Shown here: one piece after another, positions 56,046 to 64,000 of the stretch
Position numbering within the stretch: position 1 is the first letter of the stretch
How the letters are laid out: each line of letters starts with the position of its first letter
NCBI RefSeq assembly: GCF_004011695.2
Contig: NC_082421.1
Span: 434,001-498,000, forward strand
DNA: 64,000 bases
Origin: Ascochyta rabiei
Lineage: Eukaryota; Ascomycota; Dothideomycetes; Pleosporales; Didymellaceae
Reading direction: 5' to 3'
Notes under the pieces: model-generated
Seen by the model: the letters and a program-made list of their open reading frames with translations, nothing else
Told to the model about the DNA's origin: nothing
Database searches by the model: none
Made by a program: the position numbers and the translations under genes

Positions 56046-57521
56046 TCAAACCATCTTGTCGGCACTGACACTTCTCTTCATCCCCCACGCATCCTCGACA
56101 CTGTGGGTCCACGGGCTGCTTATGCCATGCTCGCCAAAACTGCTTTCGCTCACGCTGCTCCCGCTGTCAATGCACACTTCGCGGTGCACGTGGATGCTGT
56201 GCAGTTTCATCTCGTCCCCGCATTCGCCGCCGTCGGTGCTCTTGTGCAGTCCGCGTCTGCTCTGGCTCTTGCTGTGCGAGACGGGAGCCTGGCCGCTGCA
56301 GATTTCCGTCGTTATGGTGCCGGGGAGCTTGGACGAGGTGGGCGCGGCGTTGCATGGCCACATACTCGGGCCGGCTGTCTTTTTGCTGGAAGGCACGTCG
56401 TACTGCGCTATCTCCGTGGTTTCGGACTGGACAGCACCCTGTTTCTCCATCCTGACGTTGTGTTGTGTTGGGTGGCTGGATGCGTGAGCATACTTTGGTG
56501 CGTCCGATATCTTGTTGTTGCTGGCGTACGTTGAGGTGCTTGATACCGGCTTGTCCTTGGATGTCATCCAGTGCAGTACCAAGACGCAGAAGAGAATGTC
56601 GGCGTTGCAGCACATCAAGCAGACCCAGCCGGGTTCGCCTCGCAGCACCATAAGGACAGTGAGGTTGGCAATCGAGGTAGTGAGGGTTGCGAGGCTGCCG
56701 ACAAGGGAGCGGAAGGCCATACGATTTAGCTTTGGATTGACGTTGTTCTTGTACGAATAGAGCTCTGGATGAGTCAGCCTCGAGCCCATTTACAATGAGT
56801 TGTTCTTGCGTTCAAAGGAGGGTTGGTGTGAGCGGGATGCTGCGTTGTACGTACTGCGTAGCGGGAGAATGAACAGCAAAGTGAGATAGATATTTACAAC
56901 CACCTCGAAGATGATCAATGGCAACATGGCAATCTTCTGCATCCCGATGATGCACATGCCCTTGTTCTTGATGTACGTGATACGCCAGATAAAGTTCATA
57001 ACCACAAACACCGTGTACGGCAGGATCATGAACAGGCAGTTGAACAGCCATAGCTTCGTCTTCAGCCGTGGCTTTAGCGATCCGCGAGCAATGTACGCGC
57101 GCTCGACCAAGAAGTAGTACATCAGGATCTTGGTTGTCATGTAGCATATCAGGCAGAGAAAGATTCCAGCTTCGCAGATGCTGCGTGAGGAGTTGATGCC
57201 CAGGCCATGCACGATAATAGAGGAAGCGAGGACGAAGAGTATCGAGTCGACGTAGATCATAAGAACGACTAGAAAGATCAGATCGATCATAGAGACCGAA
57301 GGAGTACTCGATTTACGCCAGATTGCCAAAGGCAAAGTCCGCCAGTTCTTCATCCACGACGTTCGCCTTGCTGGACACCGTTAATCTTTATAACTACAGT
57401 TTAAAAACTGGACGTGCTTACTGAAGCACATACAAAGTACTCCAAACGTGACCGTCTGCAGTACAACACCTACAATCCGCCCTGGAGTCGGCACCACAGC
57501 CGGGGTGTAGTCTTGCGCCAT
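56046..57521 (-). CDS. Fungal seven-helix integral membrane protein, receptor-like, function unknown
   Basis: Exons 57521-57422, 57370-56855 and 56764-56046 give 444 residues. Seven hydrophobic helices can be picked: GRIVGVVLQTVTFGVLCMCF, LIFLVVLMIYVDSILFVLAS, CEAGIFLCLICYMTTKILMY, LWLFNCLFMILPYTVFVVMN, AMLPLIIFEVVVNIYLTLLF, ATLTTSIANLTVLMVL and CNADILFCVLVLHWMTS. They are separated by loops with conserved-looking YYFLVERAYIARG and EPGWVCLMC. A ~170-residue cytosolic Ser/Thr-rich tail follows. The layout (extracellular N-terminus, seven helices, long tail) is GPCR-like, and this ascomycete family is usually annotated only as integral membrane protein. It is not PTH11 (no CFEM domain). The start is set at 57521 (MAQDYTPAVVPTPG). 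Confidence 0.8.
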
Positions 57522-58764
57522 ACCGTCTCGCTTGTCGCTCACTGTCTTCTGGAGGTGTTCAGCCCTGCAGGTAATCGTAGTATCGCACGACTCTCGGCAA
57601 TCAGGTAAGAGAAAGGTAAGAGAAAGGTACAAAAAAGGAATTAAAGTGGTATAATAAGACCCAGGAAGAGCCCTCTGGCCTGTTCTTCAATCACAGGACG
57701 CCATACTGATCACCTTTCATCGTCCTCCTACAGACAGCGCCTCTCAAACTACCATCGAGTAGGTTTCCCTCTGCCACCCAATCACCTGCATAGGGCGTCG
57801 ATCCGGAACCTACCAAGGCCGAGAATATCGGGTCTCGTTACGAACTCTCAAACGCTCGGAGTCCTTCCGCACGCCTCCCAATCGCTAGGAACCGCAGTGA
57901 CAGGGACGGTGGGAAACCCTTGCGAAAGCCAAAGGCCAACTCAATCGCTAGGTCGGCACGGCCCCGGGATAGTGCCACCATGCCAAAAGACGCTACCGCA
58001 TGTTATCCGAACAGTGTGGTGCACGAGAATCTGTTGAACAAGGCTGAAGAGGGCGTCTAGATCTAATGTGGGGCGGGGAATCGCGATAGCGACGGGAAGG
58101 AGGCGAATGGCCCCGCGAAATATCATCGAGGCGCCTTGGGTTTGCTAAGTCTACATTTAACGAAACTAAAGTGAACAGCGACCTTGTGTGAGATTATCGC
58201 GAGCACGTGCGATGCTTGATGGCGTCTCCAGACGTCCAAGTGCGGGAGGTTAGCCGGTGACGCACCCCTTTCCACTATGAAACGTTGTTAACTATGGTAC
58301 AGACGGCAGCTCTGTTGTCGTTGGTAGATTCATAGCCATGTTGTTCCAAGGTATACAACTGGAACGATAGAGAAAAGCATCGTTGGCCTGCCGTATCGAG
58401 CATACCGATGGGCTTCTTTGTAACACATCATCATCGCATGATCGATTCGTGATGTGCAACACGCTCGTAGACATAGTACCTGTCTGACACATTCAAGACC
58501 TGGATACACGGTGGCTTCATGGAAAGCGGTACCTGGCATGAGCACCGACCGCATCGCCAAGTATCGAGAGTCGAACGTTGGTGGGTTGTTCTTTGAATAC
58601 ACTAATATCCAAAGTCTGTCTTTTGACAGGTGCTAGTTGAAACACGGTAGAGGCGATACACAGCTACATTGACTGACGCTGTAGATCGAGCTGAGTCGGG
58701 ATCGCTCTTCCGAATCCGCCTCGAATCGATGCGTTTGCTCCAAGTTGCCTTCTTGACGATGTTG
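57522..58764. other. Intergenic, no supported gene
   Basis: About 1.2 kb with only short frames lacking domains. It should contain the 7TM gene promoter near 57.5 kb and the 3' end of the PARG-like gene near 58.7 kb. Confidence 0.5.
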
Positions 58765-60006
58765 CTACACGACCTGGCTGTCAAGAACCCGGTGGAACTG
58801 ACCAAAATTGCCCGTCCCATCTTTCCCTCCCTGGTCACCCCTTGCGTTATCCATGACTGCAAAGACGATATCTTCCCACCATCCACCTTGAAACTCTATC
58901 TCCCTAAATACCTCGAGAAAGCACTCAGCCACTTCAGTTGGAGGATTACTAAACACGCCGCACCCCAAAGCTCCAAGAACCAGCTTCGTGTGCCCCTTGC
59001 TCGCCGCAGTTCTCAGGCTCGCCCTGATTTTCCTCTTTGTTTCTGCGCGCTGACCTCCGTCACTGAATTTCTTGCCGTCATCTGTGAGAGCTGGGTGTCG
59101 GAGGGCGGCAACGCTGATCACGGATGTAACGGGGAGGTCGGAGGCTGAACAAGTATATAGGGCATGACCAGTGGATGTGGCTGCACGGATGACGAGGACA
59201 TTGGGGGTGTAGATCACACTAAGGGAAGGTAAGGGGTAGTAGGATTTGTGGAGCGAGAAATAGAGCGATGAGCGGTAGCAGAGAGCTTCTTCCTGGGCCA
59301 TGGCGCCGTTTTGCCAGCCGCCGCCGGCATGGCGCTCAGACGCGAGATTGAGGACCGCGACGGGTTTTGGGACATGAGGAGAAGTCGTAGTGTGAGTTTG
59401 CGGACTGGTTTGTTGTGGTGTTTTATTGAAAAGATCCCAGGGTTGGATCGGAGCCTGGAGCCGATTCAAAGGTAGACCATCCAGATCCATCTCCTCGTCA
59501 TCCGTTGCTGGGTTGATTTGAGGTTTATCGTCTATTGGGACGGATGTCGCCACGCGCGAAGAATTGCTCAGGTGCACATGGACCTTGTAGTTTGGCTGAA
59601 GCTCAATCGCAGCATCAAAAGAGTCTGTTTCCAAGACGCGTATTCTGGTGCCTACTTTGCCGGCGTCCTTGTCGGTATTGGGAAGGACATGTCCTGGGCA
59701 GTCAGTCACATCAAGGGGTGCTAATCCGCTTAGGTCGTGTATGGACGATACATCAGCCGCAAACCTAGGCAGGGATTGGAGAACAGCTGGTAGAACAGCT
59801 TTGGTCTCCTCAGCAACTTTCTTGAGCTCCATGTTGCGCGGTCTGTTGCCACCCCGATGCTGGCCACGATGGCTTAGTCTGGGGTCGTTTGGTCGAGAGC
59901 GATACGGCTGGCCTGGTCTCTGCTCTTGTCGGTCGTGGTTTGTTCGAGACTTGTTTGCTTGGGAAGCCTTGGGCTTGAAGAAGCCTTTGATAGAGCTCTG
60001 CTGCAT
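58765..60006 (-). CDS. Microbial-type PARG-domain ADP-ribose hydrolase with N-terminal PIP box
   Basis: Single exon, 413 residues from the ATG at 60006. The C-terminal ~190 residues are a bacterial-type poly(ADP-ribose) glycohydrolase macrodomain. It has VLNLASERHAGGGWQNGAMA followed by QEE, giving GGG-X7-QEE at about 228-240 with the catalytic Glu in place, then CYRSSLYFSLHKSYYPLP, VLVIRAATSTGHALYTCSAS and LVLGALGCGVFSNPPTEVAE. The extreme N-terminus is MQQSSIKGFFKPKASQ, a textbook PCNA-interacting box (Q-x-x-I-x-x-F-F at residues 3-10) with basic residues after it. The middle ~170 residues are disordered. An in-frame codon at 60171 would add 55 residues and bury the box; starting at 60006 is preferred because PIP boxes often sit at termini. 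A nuclear role at replication forks is an inference. Confidence 0.85.
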   Translation of the reverse strand: MQQSSIKGFFKPKASQANKSRTNHDRQEQRPGQPYRSRPNDPRLSHRGQHRGGNRPRNMELKKVAEETKAVLPAVLQSLPRFAADVSSIHDLSGLAPLDVTDCPGHVLPNTDKDAGKVGTRIRVLETDSFDAAIELQPNYKVHVHLSNSSRVATSVPIDDKPQINPATDDEEMDLDGLPLNRLQAPIQPWDLFNKTPQQTSPQTHTTTSPHVPKPVAVLNLASERHAGGGWQNGAMAQEEALCYRSSLYFSLHKSYYPLPSLSVIYTPNVLVIRAATSTGHALYTCSASDLPVTSVISVAALRHPALTDDGKKFSDGGQRAETKRKIRASLRTAASKGHTKLVLGALGCGVFSNPPTEVAECFLEVFREIEFQGGWWEDIVFAVMDNARGDQGGKDGTGNFGQFHRVLDSQVV

Positions 60007-60620
60007 GATGTAGGCAGGGCGCAGGCGTGCTTGGGACAGGACGAGTGCGGTGAAAGCAGGCTCGTAGCACGGCGAGCAAAGGAAGCTTGTCCAACAGGAG
60101 GTTGCATTCAGCGAAGTGGTGATGGAAGTGAAGTCACCCAGACAAGACGGCGAATGCTCGAAGAATGGCAAATCACGCTACTCAATCAGGCAGCAGACAG
60201 AAAACGGAAAGCGCGATGTGGATGACGAGGACTGGTTGTCGCAACACCATCGGACATGCTTGGTCGACTACACGATGCAGGGTCAGTAGCAGACCAGACG
60301 TAGCAGACAGCGACACGAGGTGACAGACGTCAACCGACCAGTGAAGAGCGGATGTTCTCCGCGAGTCCAGGAATCAGGACAGGGATGATGCGCGGCGAGC
60401 TGCAGGGGAGGGGGCTCACGCTCCCGTTCAGCCCTACGAGTGAGTGGCCAGTGCAGGAGCCCCACCCTCGCCAACCGGCGATCATAGGCAGGTGGCAGCA
60501 GGCACATGCGCAGTCGTCAACAACAACAACAACAACAACAACGACGACGATACACTTGACGGTCTCCATGACGGCATCTGCCCTTCTTGTCGCCCTCATG
60601 TAAAGGCCACAGCCGGCGAA
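60007..60620. other. Divergent promoter region with a CAA microsatellite
   Basis: 614 bp between divergent starts (PARG-like left, hypothetical right). It contains an ACA/CAA repeat at 60518-60543. A long in-frame extension of the right-hand gene through this repeat (poly-Asn/Asp) starts at a GTG and is not believed. Confidence 0.5.
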
Positions 60621-61538
60621 ATGCCTTCGATGCAGCTTGCTCACCCCTCGCCGAAGCGCAAGCGCGACCCGCCCCAGCAGATGCCGCTGCTGAACACCGC
60701 CCTGGCCATTCGACCCGCACAAACCCCACCACGACGCGACAGTCCCGCACCCTCGTCGGGCGCCGACAGCCCCAGAAATGCAGTCGCGGAGCAGCTCAGA
60801 GGCATGACGCTCATCTCCACCGCGGCCATCCCCATGTCGCCGCTGACGCCCAGCGACGATGTGGTACGCAAGAAGCCAAAGCTGGGCGCAATAGACGTGA
60901 ATGAAGAGGACGCACCGAGCGCATCTGCGTCAAAACCAGATGCCAAGCCCTGCAAAAAGGTCAACATGCCGGATGCTGTTGCCTTCGAGCCTCCGCTGGA
61001 CACACCTCGGGAGATTCCTGAGACCCCTCAAGCGCCAAGACCCCGCATCGTGGCAGACATAGCCGCTTTTGCACACCCCACCACGTTCATATCGTCGTTT
61101 GGTGGTACCTTGTCACCACAGACAGCGTTCATCAGCCAAACGAACCACGCATTCGGTTCAGCCAACCAGTCGTCCTCACACTCGCGCCCTCGAAAGGTGC
61201 CTGTGTCACCCCCGCTTTCGGCTCTCACGTGGCAGGACGACGAGATCACGGGTCACCTCACCGGCCCGGCAAACGATCCAGACGACGACGGAACAGGCCT
61301 CAACGGGATTGGATTCAAGCCAACGCCCGCGATTGCGTATGCCAGAGCGCAAAGGAGGAAACAGCAGCTGTCTGAATGGAAGGCCAGAGAGACTCGCGAG
61401 GCCCGGGCGAAGCGCATCCAGAGGAGACACCGCGGTGTCAGTGCTAGGCCTCACGAATCGAGGGAATCCACAGTAGAGAGAGACGTTCCAGCGCAACCTA
61501 TCGAGGTGCCTAGGAGGAAGGTGCAGTTCACAGTATGA
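60621..61538 (+). CDS. Conserved fungal hypothetical protein, basic C-terminus
   Basis: Single exon, 305 residues from ATG 60621 (MPSMQLAHPSPKRKRDPPQQ). A basic KRKR near the N-terminus suggests nuclear targeting. The middle is Pro/Ser/Thr-rich, with DSPAPSSGADSPR and PMSPLTPSDD (proline-directed kinase sites likely). The C-terminal third looks most constrained: LSALTWQDDEITGHL, GTGLNGIGFKPTPAIAYARA, RRKQQLSEWKARETREARAK. The GIGFKPTPAxAxARxxRRKQQxxEW block recurs in ascomycete hypothetical proteins, but no function is known to me. Confidence 0.7.
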   Translation: MPSMQLAHPSPKRKRDPPQQMPLLNTALAIRPAQTPPRRDSPAPSSGADSPRNAVAEQLRGMTLISTAAIPMSPLTPSDDVVRKKPKLGAIDVNEEDAPSASASKPDAKPCKKVNMPDAVAFEPPLDTPREIPETPQAPRPRIVADIAAFAHPTTFISSFGGTLSPQTAFISQTNHAFGSANQSSSHSRPRKVPVSPPLSALTWQDDEITGHLTGPANDPDDDGTGLNGIGFKPTPAIAYARAQRRKQQLSEWKARETREARAKRIQRRHRGVSARPHESRESTVERDVPAQPIEVPRRKVQFTV

Positions 61539-62074
61539 GCCAAGCCTACAAGTGGCACAACAGCACACAAACGAAACCTACTCTACACTGCAAAGTGTCG
61601 AACCAGCCAAGAGGGCCACCTCGACACACCCAAGCTGGTCTGACCGGCAGTAATGTAATAAGCCAATCTGAAGACGACATGGAGGAACGAGATATTGTAT
61701 GACGACGACCTAACGACACGCAACTTCACGAACAAGAGGGCCGATCTTGGCTTTGGGGCTACATGCATGACAAGACTATGGCGTACGGTGGTGGATAGGC
61801 GCATTGCTGTTTCTTTTTTTCTTTTTCCCCCCCTCTGATTCCGCGTTTGGCTCAGCCCGTTGCATCAAGACACATTCCATATCATACAGACATTACAGAC
61901 TTATACAGGTTCTGTACATAGCTCCCGCTCCACTTAATCTCAACATCTTACCACCACCCTACTGTACATCCTCCAGGCATGACCCTGATTTCTGGATAGG
62001 ATTCCACAGCCGAACATGCCGGACACGATTTCCACGGTCCGTCTACGTGCACACGATCCTCACCTCTTTCACTC
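61539..62074. other. Intergenic, convergent 3' ends
   Basis: No gene seen. A T/C run at 61808-61833 lies between the hypothetical gene and COX20. Confidence 0.5.
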
Positions 62075-62716
62075 CTACCAGAACTTGACATTCTTCTCGT
62101 ACCAATACCCCCAGCTCTTCCTTCTCTCCTCCTCCTGCCGTCTGAGCTCTTCCTGGCGATCGTACTCCTCTCTCTGTCGCCTCCGTGCCTCCTTCTTGGC
62201 CTCGATGTTCGCGCGCTTCTTCTCCATTAGGTCCTGTGCTTGCTTGATGCCGGCTTTCTCCTTGGAGCGGTAGTACTGGCACACTTGGTACGAGACGACT
62301 GAGACGCCGCACCAGGTCGCCACGGCCCAGTTGGAGGCTATCAGAACGGGTTCTGGAGTCTTGTTAGTCATTGTGCTCGAATCCCGTGGATTTCACTACG
62401 TTGTGTTGCCGCAGTGAGCGAGTTCGTGCGACGTACTCCCGATAATGGCTGCCAGGCTGCCTCCTGCAAATCCGGCTGCTAGGCCTTGCAGCTGCGAGTC
62501 TCGCACGCACGGCCGCTTGTGGAAGTTCATGTAGTACTCCGGTCCCAGGGTTCGCACGGCATCGATGTATGAGGGCCCGTCGCCGTCGACTTTCTCTCCG
62601 CCCGCAGTGTGTGCTGTCCCGCCGGGCATGCTGTTCGCCGGCGCGCGAGGGCGCGGGGGGAGGTTGTCGATTTGGGTTGTCTGAACGCCGGAGGTCGGCC
62701 GTGTGTCGTCTGCCAT
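62075..62716 (-). CDS. COX20: COX20: cytochrome c oxidase assembly factor (FAM36A)
   Basis: Inner-membrane chaperone of Cox2 during complex IV assembly. Exons 62716-62437 and 62352-62075 give 185 residues. The matrix/N-terminal part is Pro/Gly-rich, then EYYMNFHKRPCVRDSQLQGL leads into the first helix (AAGFAGGSLAAIIG). After the intron comes the second helix with the hallmark ASNWAVATWCGVSVVSYQVC followed by QYYRSKEKAG and a highly charged coil (KKEARRRQREEYDRQEEL). The acceptor is CTCCAG before 62352, preceded by a CTAAC branch point; a start at the internal MTNKTPEP would drop the first helix. Confidence 0.92.
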
Positions 62717-63423
62717 GATGGCGGTGGTGTGATGTGCGTTGAGAGGGAGGGAGCGTGAGAGAGAAAGCGCGATGGTAGACTCGCTTCTGGAGGAAGTCGA
62801 GAAACTGGCGATTGAAGTTCTAGTGTGGTGGGACTACTCTTCGTCGATGGTGGTGAGCTGGGCTCGGTGGTGGTGCAGAAAGGCCCGAGAGAGAAATAAT
62901 GATGCATCACTCCCTGCCTGTGGCGTCGAGTCTCGAGTGTGGCTGGTCGACAACCCCTGCAGCCGCTTTGGTCAATGCGGACTAGCTCACAACGCGAGAT
63001 CGATTGACATTAGAGGAAAATGCCCAAGCCGGTCCCTTTGAAAACCATATCGCGAAAGCCTTCAGACGGAGACTGCTAAGCCAGCATGGCTACAATTGCG
63101 TGTACTCGACTTTGCAACGCTTCTAGAGTAGTCAACGACACCAATTTCAATCCAAAGCACGTTGATGGTCGCATGGATGTCTTGCCCTTAGCACTTTAAC
63201 CCCCAATCTGGTTAGCGCCGACGCGAGAACGCGAAGCGCGTCCTCGCGTTGTGTTTTCTATGGGGGCATTGTGTTCCTCTACTCTTGCCTGCATTGCACA
63301 CACGCCGCCAATCTCGATACCCCGCGCTTTTCTGTCTCCTAACTGTTCAAATGATACCCTGAACTGCACATATCCGCATTTACACGTACTCGTCTTAATC
63401 TTTCACACACACAACCACACACC
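62717..63423. other. Divergent promoter region COX20/POL2
   Basis: 707 bp between the two start codons. Short frames on both strands lack features. An ACAC-type tract precedes the POL2 start (63403-63423). Confidence 0.5.
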
Positions 63424-64000
63424 ATGGGCGCACCGCGGCGAGCAGGCCAGCCCTTCCGCCGGGTTGGCAAGGCGGGCAACACATCCTACGGGCACAACAA
63501 GCGGAAAACAGTCGACGCCGGCTCGTTACGCAGCACCGAACAAACATCACAGAATGAGAAGCTCGAGGCCACACGTCTCGCACACCACATTGATGAGGCT
63601 ATGGGCTTTCCGCGCTTCGAGTCGGGCAAGAAGAAGGTCGGCTGGCTCGTCAATATGCGATCCACTGCGATAGAAGATGAGCATGTGCCGGGCGGGAGAG
63701 CGGGTGTGGACTACTACTTCCTTGGCGAGGACGGCGATACATTCAAGGCGACGCTGGAGTACGATCCGTACTTCTTGCTTGCTGTAAAGAAGGGGAAGGA
63801 GCAGGAGGTGGAAGAGTGGTGTCGGCGAGCCTTCGAAGGGCTGGTCAAGACATTTAAGAGGGTGGAGAAGGAAGATCTGTCCATGCCTAACCATCTCACA
63901 GGGTACAGGAGAACGTTTCTGCAGCTCAGCTTCGCAAACGTAAACGACCTCCTCGCAGTGCGGAAAGCTGTGGGACCCATAGTAGAGAAGAACAAGAAGA
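63424..64000 (+). CDS. POL2: DNA polymerase epsilon catalytic subunit, N-terminus (3' partial)
   Basis: Leading-strand replicative polymerase. ATG at 63424 follows ACC and opens a frame that runs to the right edge (192 codons, no intron seen). MGAPRRAGQPFRRVGKAGNT is followed by FPRFESGKKKVGWLVNMRST, then VDYYFLGEDGDTFKATLEYD, PYFLLAVKKGKEQEVEEWCR, NHLTGYRRTFLQLSFANVND and LLAVRKAVGPIVEKNKK. These are the signature N-terminal blocks of Pol2 (GWLxNM, DYYFxxxDGxxFKATxxYxPYF, NHLxGYRRTFLKLSF, DLLAVR). The exonuclease and polymerase domains lie beyond the window. Confidence 0.95.
   Translation, partial: MGAPRRAGQPFRRVGKAGNTSYGHNKRKTVDAGSLRSTEQTSQNEKLEATRLAHHIDEAMGFPRFESGKKKVGWLVNMRSTAIEDEHVPGGRAGVDYYFLGEDGDTFKATLEYDPYFLLAVKKGKEQEVEEWCRRAFEGLVKTFKRVEKEDLSMPNHLTGYRRTFLQLSFANVNDLLAVRKAVGPIVEKNKK

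Noticed and set aside
60444..60620. N-terminal extension of the hypothetical gene through a poly-Asn/Asp run
   Set aside because: It begins at a GTG and runs through a CAA microsatellite; ATG 60621 gives a normal N-terminus.
63251..63673. 140-codon plus-strand frame over the POL2 start
   Set aside because: It overlaps the POL2 coding sequence in another frame, is Ser/His/Pro-rich and lacks family features; the POL2 frame is the real one.
63547..63995. Minus-strand frames of 93-115 codons at the right edge
   Set aside because: Antisense shadows of POL2.

Overview
The window is nuclear DNA from a filamentous ascomycete, most likely a dothideomycete of the Pleosporales type. This rests on short introns of about 47-90 bp with GT..AG borders, typical fungal housekeeping genes, fungus-specific families (SDS23, TSR3, an MDR-type reductase relic, NmrA-like, Dal5-like MFS, a fungal 7TM family) and a large AT-rich block with the C-to-T/G-to-A signature of repeat-induced point mutation (RIP). 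The taxon is inferred from style only; no marker gene was compared.

Layout. 1-16.4 kb: gene-rich, with a Sec7/PH Arf exchange factor cut by the left edge, a type I metacaspase, the CBS-domain regulator SDS23, an uncharacterised F-box-like protein, a decayed BTB/POZ gene and ER protein disulfide isomerase. The long gaps hold mini- and microsatellites. 17.2-34.4 kb: an AT-rich RIP island. It holds a Tourist/Harbinger-like MITE with TTA duplications, a probable pogo-type transposase relic, a complete but dead Ty3/Gypsy element with 202-bp LTRs (minus strand), a RecQ-type helicase relic abutting one LTR, a second long TAG-riddled frame on the minus strand (DUF6589-like, tentative), and a near-perfect ~390-bp AAC microsatellite. 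34.4-44.9 kb: an accessory flank with a RIP-graded 54-bp tandem repeat, a medium-chain reductase pseudogene, a nucleobase permease, an NmrA-like reductase, a Dal5-like MFS permease and a broken Cys-rich gene. 45.2-64 kb: core genome again: RRP6, MDM35, a MAPEG protein, a secreted metzincin, GGA adaptor, TSR3, a 7TM membrane protein, a PARG-like hydrolase with an N-terminal PCNA-binding motif, a basic hypothetical protein, COX20 and the 5' end of DNA polymerase epsilon (POL2).

How the genes relate. This is not an operon or one pathway. Several genes serve shared compartments: Golgi traffic (Arf GEF and the Arf-binding GGA), mitochondria (MDM35, COX20), RNA maturation (RRP6, TSR3) and replication or PCNA-linked work (POL2, PIP-box PARG). 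Most neighbours in the right half are divergent pairs sharing short promoters. The most unusual items are the PIP-box/PARG architecture, the nested decay history of the RIP island, and the unmutated AAC tract inside it. Exon borders were placed by eye from splice consensus, frame continuity and family resemblance.
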